From contig OX235279.1 in NCBI GenBank assembly GCA_944472155.2, positions 137,860,920 through 137,924,919 on the forward strand: DNA of 64,000 bases. The letters run 5' to 3'. Every line of letters starts with the position of its first letter. Positions within the stretch are counted from its first letter, which is position 1. The translations under genes were made by a program, and so were the position numbers. The notes under the pieces were generated by a model that saw only the letters and a list, made by a program, of their open reading frames with translations, was not told where the DNA came from and did not search any database. This DNA comes from Trichobilharzia szidati (Eukaryota > Platyhelminthes > Trematoda > Strigeidida > Schistosomatidae). Below are positions 22,708 to 32,480 of this stretch, piece after piece.

Positions 22708-22794
22708 ATTTTAATTACATCTTTTTACTACAATTATGAATCACGCTTCAAGAGTACATTAAGCGTCAGACTAGCAAACCCACCTTGTGAAAAC
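22708..22794 (-). promoter_or_regulatory. 5' flank of the PPIP5K first coding exon
   Basis: Only about 90 bp separates the start codon from a retroelement tail at 22795. A TTCATAATTGTAG followed by TAAAAAG might serve as a (trans-)splice acceptor about 25 bp before the ATG, but it lacks a strong pyrimidine tract. No core promoter element can be assigned. Confidence 0.25.
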
Positions 22795-22885
22795 TGACAG
22801 CATCGCTATTGAAACTCCAAAGGTTAAAGCTTGAAGCTCTATGTTCCACTCAGAAAGCAAAGGAATGAAAAATACCTTATTCCAA
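22795..22885 (+). repeat. RTE-type 3' tail repeat
   Basis: CTTGAAGCTCTATGTTCC, ACTCAGAAAGCAAAGGAATG and an A-rich end match the repeat at 9432-9505 and resemble RTE 3' ends. It lies head-to-head just upstream of the PPIP5K exon. Confidence 0.5.
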
Positions 22886-23317
22886 AGAATGAAAAAAAAC
22901 ACAATAGAATTATTAGTCTTTCTGAACATGCAGTTTACATTTATTTAAAGAGTATATAGTTAGCTGCAAGAGAGTGGAAACTTCAAGACAAGCAAATCGT
23001 CTTATTAATTATTTCTAATCGTTTGACAATAGATTAGACGTACATGTGAACATGAGAAACGTAAAAGTTTTCTAATTTTTGTTCAAGTATTAAAGGAAAC
23101 AATTATTGATTAGTGTACAACTGTATGAAATTAACTCGCTGTACAACTTAAGTGAGTAGTAAAATGAATGAATATAGATCAGCTCATATTTATATTCAAC
23201 TGGTCAATAAACATTTGAAGGCAAACATTCAACTGTCAATAAAAAAGACATTTGTTTATTTATTTAACTCATTGATTCATTCATTTCTTCACGCAATTCG
23301 TTTAATGAACAATGAAT
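22886..23317. other. No gene recognised
   Basis: AT-rich DNA. The short plus-strand frame at 23152-23373 has no recognised motif and runs into the PLE fragment. Confidence 0.3.
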
Positions 23318-23785
23318 TCACTGTAACCATTGGATATATATATATTTTTTTTGGATACAAAGTGTGGGTTTGAGCTTTTGGATAGCTAGCGCCTCAGCTA
23401 TGCCCAGATGTCTTGATTTGATTCCCTTTGATAGGTTTGATTGAATTTTGTATATTACTTTGAAGGATTTTTCGAAAGGCGCTGAATGTCCTGAGTTGAC
23501 CAAATGTTCTGTCACTGAACTGTATACACGTTTTCGGTCTCCTTTTACTAGCCAGGCTGGGTAGTGTTCGCGAGCGCGTTTTTCAAGTCGGCGCATGGTA
23601 CGGCCGATGTACTCAGCTCCACAAGAGCAAGTAAACTGGTATATGCACGTTGAGGTGGCCCAATGCGACGGCTTGTCTTTCACGTTCTGGCTGAACAGTT
23701 TCTTGCAAGAAAACGTCAGTCGTAGGCTCGCGGCGAAGTATGTTTTCTTTAGAGATTTGCAGAGACGTTTGTCTTTTTATTAATT
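23318..23785 (-). mobile_element. 5'-truncated Penelope-like element, open GIY-YIG domain
   Basis: From about 23785 the frame reads KSLKKTYFAASLRLTFSCKK, then SHWATSTCIYQFTCSCGAEY continuing IGRTMRRLEKRAREHYPAWL, VTEHLVNSGHSAPF, and AEALAIQKLKPTLCIQKKY, ending at 23318. That is a complete-looking GIY-YIG domain: the Y-x(n)-YIG core, a conserved R, the H-rich REHYP block and the SGH motif, followed by the typical C-terminus. No stop interrupts it. RT is missing and the 3' end stops at a TA-rich run (23335-23345) without a clear UTR. It is therefore a fragment, close in sequence to the PLE at 10565-12560. Confidence 0.8.
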
Positions 23786-24079
23786 CCTATGACCCAATGT
23801 GTATATATATATTTATCATATTTTCTATTGTTTGGTTTTCAGTTGAATTTGATGACGATGAAAACCACTCTATGCATGCAATATATGTACACAAATATAT
23901 ATATCAAGTAAAATAATTCACAGCGTATTGTCTGAAACAGCATTTGGTTAAAGAATTCAATGATTTACAGATGGTTACAAACTGACTGGTGACTACTTTC
24001 TCTTTATATCATTCGATTCTACAAAATCCTAAACAGGCTTTTGAGTGGGCAGGCAGGATGGTTCGATTAAAAATAATCA

Positions 24080-24216
24080 ATTCGTCAACTGGTCAGTGTT
24101 TAGATTTTCATAGCTTCTGTCCAATACAATCTGAAAGAGGCTTAACTATATGCTCATTTAAGAGGATTCAATGTATCTGCTCTGCTGTCATTGTAGATGA
24201 TAAGAATAAAATATAC
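24080..24216 (+). pseudogene. Penelope-like RT C-terminal fragment
   Basis: STGQCLDFHSFCPIQSERGL, then CSFKRIQCICSAVIVDDKNK, follows the PLE pattern seen at 2985-2880 on the minus strand (SGQYLHFTSFVPIQ...FSRARKIC). It covers about 45 codons and is bounded by unrelated sequence. The frame is open, but no RT core or nuclease is attached. Confidence 0.6.
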
Positions 24217-24724
24217 TGATTGATACACTTATGGGAAACGGACATCATTTGATATTTTGGAACGGGGTGTAGATTTCAGCTGGGTTCAAAGCCTACGGCC
24301 TGATTTGAACTGAAACCATTAGTGGCAGGTGCTGAAATGTGTTGGGCAGAAAGCCATCCGTGTTTACAGAAACAACTTATTATTAACCTTGACTTATCTT
24401 AATATTTGTTATCCGACTATGTTAACGAAAATTGCTATTAATTATCATCATTATTATTATCCTGAAATCCCGTATTATCTTCCGTTCATTTTAATTGTCT
24501 TTTCATTTTCTCCATTTTTCATATCAATTGAATCAACGAGTAAATACGTGGTCAAGTTGTTTGAAATGTGTTGAGCAAATATATCCCATTTCTCAGATAA
24601 ACTCTGTCTTCTGGTAAAGCTATCAACAAAGTGCTAATTATAGTTTTTAGGCACAGACTTTGATAGTGAATGGTGAAGAACTGAATCTGAGATGTAATAT
24701 GAATTTTGCGTAGTTCACTAGTAC
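24217..24724. other. No gene recognised
   Basis: AT-rich DNA. The frame at 24329-24574 is of low complexity (TAT/ATT-rich) and is not convincing. Confidence 0.3.
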
Positions 24725-24850
24725 ACTAGTTTACTGGTCCAGCCTAAGCCAGAGAATTGAGCAAAGGTTATGATAAGGCCTAGCGACCCTGCTGCTGCAA
24801 CAGAAACTTCTCTTTAATTACTGCCATTGAATAAAAAACCCAGATTGGAT
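24725..24850 (+). repeat. Fragment related to the 5' block of the 12715 element
   Basis: GTTTACTGGTCCAGCCTAAG and CTAGCGACCCTGC recall the start of the short RTE-like element at 12715. No RTE 3' tail follows. Confidence 0.35.
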
Positions 24851-25069
24851 GATAGTTTTTTGAGAGATACATATGAGGTGCAAAAATACTTTAGTGATTT
24901 ATATGACTTCTTCTGTTGCATGACACCTTAGCAGTAGGTATCATAATTTTAGACTTCTTACTTCATATTTCCTCACTCGACCACATTCATCTTATAGATG
25001 ACATACATGGACTTATTATTCAAGCAGTCGAATAAATTGTACCAAAAATGAGTATAAATTGTGCTAAAT

Positions 25070-25545
25070 GCAGTACTGCAGTACTCCCAGGTTTTCCAGT
25101 GGTTCTCTAACTGATATCAGGTCATGGTGAAATCCTCCATGTAATCAAACAAAAATCCCTACAAAACCAATACTTGAAAATTAATCTGATGCTCATTAGC
25201 GACTGGCCCTATTCAGGCAGTTAACCTGTGGTTCTAGTGGGAAGCCGTGACCAGTAGGATACAGCAGGTTGAAGATGAGGCAGTAACTCATCGAAGAAGA
25301 CATTGCGAAATGGTTGCGCTATGTTGTGAATTGGCAGAATGTAGAATTCAAGGACCATTGGAACGGGTCCCAGTGGCTCAATGGTCTACGAGCTCGCCTT
25401 GTAACCAGAAGGTCCTGGTTTCGAATCCCGATGGGTGAGTACTGCTGAAGAGTTCCAAACTAGAACGAAACAGCTATCCAGTACTCTCAGGTTTTCTATT
25501 GGTTCTCTAACTGATGTCAACTAATGATGAAATCCTCCATGCAAT
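25070..25545 (+). mobile_element. Sm-alpha-like SINE, dimer-like copy with hammerhead relic
   Basis: The copy starts with a 3'-half unit (CAGTACTCCCAGGTTTTCC, GGTTCTCTAACTGAT, about 25080-25195). It continues with the body (GCGACTGGCCCTATTCAGGC) and a tRNA-like promoter at about 25367-25430 (CAGTGGCTCAATGGTC and GGTTTCGAATCCC). It then has a hammerhead-like fold at about 25440-25475: CTGAAGAG, a stem II GTTC/GAAC closing a CAAACTA loop, then GAAAC. The tail motif repeats and the copy ends at a TA run near 25545. The first core block is CTGAAGA rather than CTGATGA, so cleavage activity is doubtful. The arrangement is the same as at 985-1465. Confidence 0.75.
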
Positions 25546-26518
25546 ATATATATATATAATTGTAAAGCCAGAAGAGGAAATTATCGAAAAGGATATTCTT
25601 TGCTCAATTACTTTGTGTATTATGACTGAACTGAGTAACTAAATGGAATTATTGATTAAGATTAAATATCATTTTAATGACTTTCAAGAAAGTGATCACT
25701 TATGTGCAAAAAGTAAGTCAGACGTTACATAATATAATAAGTGTCAGATAGATTTGTTTTAGATGACTGAAACTGATGTGAACTAACTGTAAGTGACATC
25801 ACGTGACATCTTAAAGTGATTGAGATCATAAATTCTTTTTATATTTATTTTGTACTAAAGAAAACAAATAATACAGTTTTGATGTGAAACTGAAGATTAC
25901 GCAACCAATACTTTTGGATACTTATGTATTATGATCAGTTTATTAATTAACTGAAGCTGCTTTGTAGAAATTACATGCAAAAACCAACTAGGTTTAATGA
26001 TGAGTCTATTGTACTAAACATCTGTGCAAAAAGAAAGTGTTTTCTAAAACTTTTTAATTAATGTGATTTGATTAACGACGGTCACTGGTAATATATCTTT
26101 GTGTGTAGGCGCGTATGTGTATCAGATGGTACCAGCTCCATTTTCAATGTAGATGACGCTTCGTACAGATGATCTGCTTCTTTTGTAATGTCAAAACTGT
26201 CGATAGTGTTTAGAACTGTTTTCAGAAAACACTAAATCATTAGAGCAAGAACTAAAGTCGTAGCAGAATAAAGTGGTACCATCTTTTATTTCGTTGCCTT
26301 CTCGTCATCTGCTTACAGGGCAAAGACATCATTAAATATATCTACAAAAACAATTTTAACATACTTGCACAAAGTTCATTTTCAAACAAAAATCAATCGA
26401 TCAATATATGCATACAGTGATACATATATATATATATATATGCAGTGTTAAACACAATAATAATCATACACAATGGAAACTTTTCAGTATTTCACATTCA
26501 GATGAAAAAAGTATCCAG
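25546..26518. other. No gene recognised; (AT)n at about 26425-26442
   Basis: AT-rich DNA with a short AT microsatellite. No coding signal seen. Confidence 0.35.
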
Positions 26519-27160
26519 TTACCAGGGCAAAGAAAGACTGATAACCGCTTCTTTCTGGACGCATAATTCAGGTTTTAGGCGCTTGATGGAGATTGCTTCG
26601 GCAAACTTACGGAGAATTAAGCTCTTTTGCCTATTGATAATTTTGAACGACTTTTTGACGTCCACCTCATGACCCATGTCGAGGAGATGCCTGGCGATGG
26701 TACTGTTTAAAGCATATATTCCCTTTAGACATAAGGTTTTTGGTACACGTTCAGAAAATCGTAGAAATGCCCTTCTTTCTGTCCTCCCAATGTAACTGCT
26801 CCCGCAGATGCATGTAAATTTGTATATACAGTTGGAGTTAACAGGAGAAGGATATCTATCGATTTCTGATTGCACCAAAGAGCAAGTTGTTCGATAGCCA
26901 AGAACTAGCTTAGCTGCTGGATAGGCTATGGCTACTGATGTACTCAGCCTTCAATTGAGCATCACTGTAATGTTTTCAACTTTATAATCAAGCTGAATGT
27001 AGATTGCCTTTTTACCCACTGTGATTTGTTTGACCTTTGTGACTTCAGATCTTCAATACTTGTTGATGAACCTTTGAGGACACCCACTGCTCTTCAGTAT
27101 CTTTTCAAGAAACTCAAATTCTTTCTCTAAATCATCAGTACACAATACAATTGACAGAAC
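26519..27160 (-). mobile_element. 5'-truncated Penelope-like element with open GIY-YIG domain
   Basis: Right to left: EKEFEFLEKILKSSGCPQRF (about 27145-27080), a stop, KKAIYIQLDYKVENITVML, another stop, LSTSVAIAYPAAKLVLGYRT, then the nuclease domain from the ATG at 26878: NSNCIYKFTCICGSSYIGRT, a conserved SERVPKTL block, HLLDMGHEVDV, and ISIKRLKPELCVQKEAVISL, ending at 26519. The GIY-YIG frame is uninterrupted over 119 codons while the upstream linker has two stops. The RT core is absent. A TATATATA run lies about 75 bp beyond the 3' end. Confidence 0.8.
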
Positions 27161-28264
27161 TCAGATTTTTTAGAAGCAGTAGTTCGTCCTTCAAGGCTAA
27201 TCCTTATGGTCAGAATGTAAATTCACACTAACTGAGATTCGGTCAGCCAGTCAACTGTTCGTCTAAAAACTTAAAGCTGTCCCTATGGCACCAACTTAAC
27301 AGGAGCCAGCCATCAAATCCCTACATACTCATAATATCAAATTACGTTGATTCACCACTCTACCCAGGTGAAGTCAACAAAATAAACTTAACAGAAAATA
27401 ACCCTACCCTCTGTTGTCAGTTAACATTATGTATATATACATATATATATGTTCTTAATTAAATAACTACACTCAGTTCTTGTAGGCACACCTCGAAGAC
27501 AATTTATTTACCAACTGATTTCACTCCAGTGATTTTGGCTAGTGTGACTTATTACTAGCCTGATAGTACCTTTTGAATTTTAAAGGCGTCAAGGTGAAAC
27601 TAGTATAAACTAGAGAGTAGAATTGGTTTTCGCTTGGTACCACTTATTAACAATGACTATAGGGTGGAGAGGAAAGATAATTCTGAAATTTATATTACCG
27701 GTTGCTGGGTGTGCTAAGTATTAAACTGGATAACAAGTTTAACAAATTTTTTTACACAATATTTTACATCGAATTTGCATGTATTTTTTAAGAACATTGT
27801 TTATATAACGCAACAGTCAAAAAGTACACTTGTTATCTGTCATAAAACAATCGGTTAATCAATGAACTACATACTAATTCACACTGTTATTTATTCAGTA
27901 CACAATGGAGTTCATAATCTCAGCGGAAAGAAAATTGAAGTCAACAGGGCATTCAGATCGGCAGTTTCGTTTTTACCGGTTGTGATAATACTTGATATTT
28001 TTATATATCGCATTCCTCGTAATAAATTAATTCTACCCTACTTTCTACTGATTGTTTGTTTATCTCTCTGGCAGTATGCCTTTACATGAAGTCAGATTTA
28101 TTCGGATCTGCTGAAGAAGCAGTGGTTTACACAGAGAAACGTTCAGAAAAATCTTGTTTTGATTTTCTTAAACACAGTGGGATTAATTTAAATAATTTCT
28201 AATGTAAACTTATCATTGCGTGTAAAACCATTGGAATATAATTATACTTTATTTACTTTAGAAA
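27161..28264. other. No gene recognised; possible PLE-type 3' end near 28095-28250
   Basis: The frame at 27862-28089 has no recognised domain. After it, CTGAAGAAGC and GAGAAACGTTCAG (28105-28145) resemble PLE 3' UTR motifs. The sequence 28205-28245 (AAACTTATCATTGCGTG...) resembles the arm of the inverted repeat at 32160-32480. Confidence 0.35.
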
Positions 28265-29365
28265 ATCTAGATATCACGGATGGTTTATGTCTAATGTCAC
28301 ACAAGCTGGAAGGCGTGCAGGCGAAAACTAACGAACTGGGTGAAGAGGCCGGCAGCGAATACATTACTTAAAGTAAACATGGAGAAGATGGAGGTAATAA
28401 AAACAACCGATCAACCAACCGAAAAGAACAAGAAACAACATTCACTATCCACAGAAGAAATTTGAAATAATTCACTTCCTTCACTTATCTAAGCACCACA
28501 CTTTCAATCAAGAGCGTTAGCATGGATGAGGTTGTCAGATCCAGAATCGGAAAGGCAAGACAGACCCTAATCATCCTGTAATCAGTTTGGAAATCTACTT
28601 CACTAGGAAAAAATTCATATCTTCAACACCAATGTTAAGTCAGTCAGTCGGTTCTTCTGTGGTGAGAGCTGGCTGCTAGCCAAAGTTGGTAGACAGTAGT
28701 TGACGTCAATGTTTATGTCCCCAATATTGGTGGTGAGAAAATGAGAACAAAGGCTTTGTTGCGTAGGCGGATACAGTTAGCATATGGATGATCTGACACA
28801 GCCACAAAGAGATGCAAGGTTAACTTTCTGTGAGAAACAACCAATCAAAAGACTGTATTTTCTACTAACAATAATCTACAATAATGTACATTAAAATCTA
28901 TAAATATGTGTTGATTTTCCTTAATAAACGATCTGTTGTCTGGCCCTTGTCCTCTGTTGTTACACTTCTATATGGATCAGAGACGTGGCGCGAGCGTCAC
29001 GATAGACGTTTGCAACAGACTACTGTAGGCTTTTATCAACAGCTGCCTTCTCTGATTCCATACGGAAGATCAGATGGCTGGCCAGAAGGAATCAGCAAAG
29101 TGAAATTATGGCGACGAACCAATCAAGAACCTGTTGTTCAACAAGTGTGGGTTTCATCGCGCGCTAGGCCATCGCTCGAGTGTAGGCCTAGTGGGAAATG
29201 ATGAGTGGGACGTTCGAGCATGCAGTGGGGAAGATTGTGTGAAGAGGGGATGAGAGATTATGGGAAATCGGGAGTCAATTTGCAGAGGATGGCAGAGAAC
29301 TGGACAAGTGGAGATGCCCTGTTGAATCCCTATGTTTCACTCGGAACCCAAGGGAACATTAATAA
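28265..29365 (+). mobile_element. RTE-type LINE 3' part, 5'-truncated, interrupted by a solo LTR
   Basis: The left piece (28265-28657) reads in frame LDITDGLCLMSHKLEGVQAK, FTSFTYLSTTLSIKSVSMDE, and RSRIGKARQTLIIL, which is the region after the RT palm (compare LYLGS...RI.KAR). After the LTR, the right piece resumes with LYGSETWRERHDRRLQQ, then decays with frameshifts. The 3' end CCCTATGTTTCACTCGG, AACCCAAGGGAACATTAA, AATAATAATA (about 29325-29365) is the RTE 3' tail seen elsewhere. The same protein segment occurs in the RTE copy at 34085-37060 on the minus strand, so the two are of one family. Endonuclease and catalytic RT motifs are absent. Confidence 0.75.
28658..28964 (+). repeat. Solo LTR inserted into an RTE LINE, CTTC target-site duplication
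   Basis: The 307-bp copy has the same termini as the LTR at 14106-14449 (TGTGGTGAGAGC...TGTTACA). It is flanked by CTTC at 28654-28657 and 28965-28968. It carries an AATAAA signal (about 28924) and a TATAAATA box (about 28901). It splits the LINE frame just before the LYGSETW motif, so it is younger than that LINE. A deletion of about 37 bp relative to the other copy explains the length difference. Confidence 0.8.
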
Positions 29366-29984
29366 TAATAGTTAGAAACTTCATCAATATCAAAAATGAA
29401 GAAATGTTTTCAATAATATTCATACATAGTAGTCTTGACTTTATTGAGGACTGCCAGAGAAAAAGCAAAGCGAAGTCCTCTATGCTTACTCTATCCCAGT
29501 GCGCTTTAGTTAGTTTAAGTTATGTACTGACATTTGCGAAATAATTTTCACCATAAGCATTTTGAACCCCATGTCTTACAGTTTTGTTAAAGGTAATATA
29601 GTGCTTTCACCTACCATACACTTAGGGAAACTTTTTTTAAAGTGCTAGAGGAAAGGAGGACAATCCCTGAATGGTGAAATTGGAACAATGTTCAGTCACA
29701 ATAGGCTAGACTCAACACCTCCGTTTTCACTCAGCTTTTAACTTTACTATATTAAATCTCTTTGGGTAGGAACTTATCACACATTTATATGCTTAGAAGA
29801 TTAATATTTTCAAAAAGGTGTCTTTAGGTGTATGTGAGAACTTTCAACTTTCAACAGCGCTAACTATGAAAGAAAGTGTTTTACGTATACAGCGTAGGAT
29901 GTTTCATCTGTTCCTCCTATAATCTTAAACTTCCTATCCGATAACCACAATTATGCTGGCTGCCAATAAAATGAATAGGTAAAA
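29366..29984. other. No gene recognised
   Basis: AT-rich DNA without a recognised feature. Confidence 0.3.
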
Positions 29985-30135
29985 ATCAACCTAGTTTGGG
30001 ACTCATCACCAGTACACACTCAACGGGTTTCGAACTCAGGACTACATAGCTGCCCAGTAACCCGTGGTTTTCTTACTGATATCAATTCTTGACCAAAACT
30101 GAAACAAACCAAATTCCTACAAACAAACTGTTGAA
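29985..30135. mobile_element. Two Sm-alpha-like SINE pieces in opposite orientation
   Basis: On the minus strand (about 30045-29988) there is a box B-like GAGTTCGAAACCC followed by GGTGATGAGTCCCAAACTAG, an almost exact schistosome hammerhead 5' core with stem II left strand and loop. It stops before the GAAAC half. On the plus strand (about 30050-30135) the family tail runs CCCAGTAACCCGTGGTTTTC, TTACTGATATCA, AAATTCCTACAAAC. The junction is abrupt, so this is an inverted composite of two truncated copies. Confidence 0.55.
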
Positions 30136-31001
30136 AAATTCGTCATGCTTAGTTCTTCTGCAGTGTGAAAAATTACATAAAATGAAAGTAAAGCAGCATA
30201 ACTTCGAGGACCAACACCTTTCCTTATAAAATAAAGTCAGAAACAAAATAGTTATACACAACCACTGTGATAAACTTCTCTTAGTTCCGGGTGTAACATA
30301 GGGCTTTTTGAGTGATTTTTTAGTAACGGTGTTGTTTTTAGGGGGTACAGTTGTTAGGCTCACGCACAACCTTCTCTCATTTCGATTTGCTCCGTACTGG
30401 AGAGGTTTAGATGTGTGTCTACAAAAAATGGAATCCAGAGCACCTTAGTCGCTGGTGAGCATTCTACTTTTGGAACACCGACGTAAAATCGCCACTTCTC
30501 TGGAGGAAAAATAGGAGACTTAGACAAGTATATACCATAGAATGAAACCAGAGACCATTTAAGACAAATAAAATGAAAATAGATGATCATCACGTTTAAA
30601 AATTTCACGCAATCTTATTCACAGGATAATTGAGTAGTATAAAAGAACTATTGGATATTACGTTAATCGAACTAGTTAGGTTTACGTATCTAGCTCCACA
30701 AATAAGTCTAAAACAACGTAAATGTTACTGCAGTTTGAAAGGACAGTGCTCATTGTTCAGTTTAGTTAGTGGAAGAGTAACTAAGTGGTGTTTTTATTAA
30801 CTACTAAGTGTTGAACATCATAAGTCACAGGAAATCCTAATCAGTACGAATGTTAAGTGAATAAATTATCATCACTACGGAAAGCTAATTATTTATTATT
30901 AATGGTGGAAAATTTGGACTTTCTTACTTGAAACTTGTTAATAGGATGCATGACGGTTCTTAAATCAAACTTCTTTTAATGTACAAATAGGACAGTACAG
31001 C
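30136..31001. other. No gene recognised
   Basis: Minus-strand frames of 82-95 codons (30082-30608) carry no recognised motif. Nothing else seen. Confidence 0.3.
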
Positions 31002-31060
31002 TGTAACAGTAGAAGGCAAGACCCGGAAGCCAAGGTATATTTTTCATTGATCACATCGCT

Positions 31061-31105
<45 letters not shown>

Positions 31106-31356
31106 TTATATTCGTTAACCAATCACTGAGCGGGTGATTTCGGTTTACATCAAACGACTAGAAAAAGAATGTTCAAATTTACATAGTAATCTCTTATTAA
31201 TGCACTAATGAACTGTGCGAATAATATTCCGACTGTAGCAACATACAGAATATTCAAATACATATATTGCATTCTGTTGCTAATACCGAATTGAACTGTG
31301 GGAACATGTGAGAATAATATTCTGTTGGCACACATTGTCTGTATCACACCACCACA
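31002..31356 (-). repeat. Second copy of the TGTGGTGGTG LTR, inverted, with internal (TA)n
   Basis: On the minus strand it starts TGTGGTGGTGTGATACAG at 31356 and ends TTCTACTGTTACA at 31002. It matches 1838-2023 and 2985-3029 on both sides of the PLE there. It also carries about 90 bp between TATTTGAATATTC and GAACATTC that the first copy lacks. A TATAAA box precedes a (TA)n run at 31064-31101. No convincing direct repeat flanks it (AGGT against CAGC), so the boundaries may reflect recombination or decay. Confidence 0.6.
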
Positions 31357-31390
31357 AGGTAACAAATTATGCTATCCTGTCACAGAAAGA

Positions 31391-31564
31391 AAATCTTTGA
31401 TTAAGATTCCTACAAATGTACCCAGAATTGATAAAAATTTTAATACATTAAATACAGCAAATGATGTAGGACGGCGAGGTTACAAAGGTGCTCGTAATGA
31501 CAAATCTGTTTCTAGCACTAATCAATTATCATATGTTGGACATGTGAAACGTCCAAGTCCCTAA
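31391..31564 (+). other. Possible terminal coding exon (speculative)
   Basis: A polar open frame of about 57 codons (KSLIKIPTNVPRIDKNFN, then RGYKGARNDKSVSSTNQL, ending HVKRPSP) follows an acceptor-like TGCTATCCTGTCACAG and ends at TAA 31562-31564. Its composition (Lys, Asn, Ser, Arg, few hydrophobics) resembles disordered tails of fluke proteins. No family is recognised, and the upstream ATG at 31298 lies inside the LTR. A chance frame is the main alternative. Confidence 0.15.
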
Positions 31565-31664
31565 CTAATTCGTTAACCCCACCAATATCCTTACAGTTGT
31601 CAATATATTTAATGCTTTTACCATGTAATAAGTGACCATATATGGAGTTCTTAATACTTTTCCC

Positions 31665-31860
31665 GACTTAGGTAGTGATCAACGTCCTGGGTCCAATGCC
31701 CAGTGGGATTGCGATTGCATACTGATGAAGAGTCACTAATTAGGCTGAGGGAGTTGTCGAATATTTCCTGGTTTTCCATGGTTCTCAAACTAATGTCATT
31801 TCATTGTCTAACCTGAGGCCAATCAAATCCATGCAAACCTATTCTTGAAAACTTTTAAAT
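31665..31860 (+). mobile_element. Diverged Sm-alpha-like SINE, 3' part
   Basis: A box B-like GGGTCCAATGCCC is followed by TACTGATGAAGAGTCACTAA and TTAGGCTGAG, a decayed hammerhead core (CTGATGA kept, GAAAC lost). The family tail TTTCCTGGTTTTCCATGGTT, CTCAAACTAATGTCA, CCAATCAAATCC, TTCTTGAAAAC ends near 31860. Confidence 0.6.
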
Positions 31861-32159
31861 TATTGGATATTTACTTTCTACCACTGTCGATAATTAGGAT
31901 TAACAAATGCTGCTCTGAATACTTTTGACAAACAGGCTTAGCTACATTAATATTGTTGTTCCCCGACTGTTCTGTTTTATTTTTGTGGTCTGTCTAATAC
32001 CGCTCATGTTCTAACAGTTTCATTTTAGACAGTTAAAAACAAGTAGGTCGGAAGTTTATTTCACCCCGAGAAGTTGGCTTCCTCAAAGAACAAAATCTGC
32101 ATACAAATCTCGGTGAAATGTTTGTGCAATGTGGAATCGATCAAATTACTTATAATTAC

Positions 32160-32480
32160 ACTTCAATAGTTTACACACAATGATAATGTTTTTGATAATA
32201 TTTCGAGCAAAATTACTGTCCATGATCGCACCCACTGTTAAAATTGTTTTTGAATTACATTTATGGAATTTCACACTATAGCTGAACTAAGCGAGACAAG
32301 TTGATTTAAATTTATTTGGTTTATTCGTAGTCATTACATTAGTGGTTAGTGGGAAAGGTTGTCTTAAATTATGGGAGAAGTCAAAAAACAATTTCAACAG
32401 TTAGTGTGATCATGGGCAGTAATTTCGCTCGAAATATTATCAAAATAAAAAACTTATCGTTGTGTGTAAACTATTGAAGT
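32160..32480. repeat. Imperfect inverted repeat (foldback element or paired repeats)
   Basis: The left arm at 32160-32252 begins ACTTCAATAGTTTACACACA. The right arm at 32383-32480 is its near reverse complement and ends TGTGTGTAAACTATTGAAGT. The arms are about 95 bp and differ by scattered substitutions and a small indel. The spacer is about 130 bp. A related single arm lies at 28205-28245. No coding capacity is present. Confidence 0.8.

Noticed and set aside
27862..28089. 75-codon plus-strand frame as a small membrane protein
   Set aside because: It has a hydrophobic stretch but no family, no supporting context and AT-rich composition; it is probably a chance frame upstream of a repeat.
31150..31365. 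71-codon minus-strand protein
   Set aside because: It lies wholly within the LTR repeat at 31002-31356 and its start; the other LTR copy does not keep the frame.
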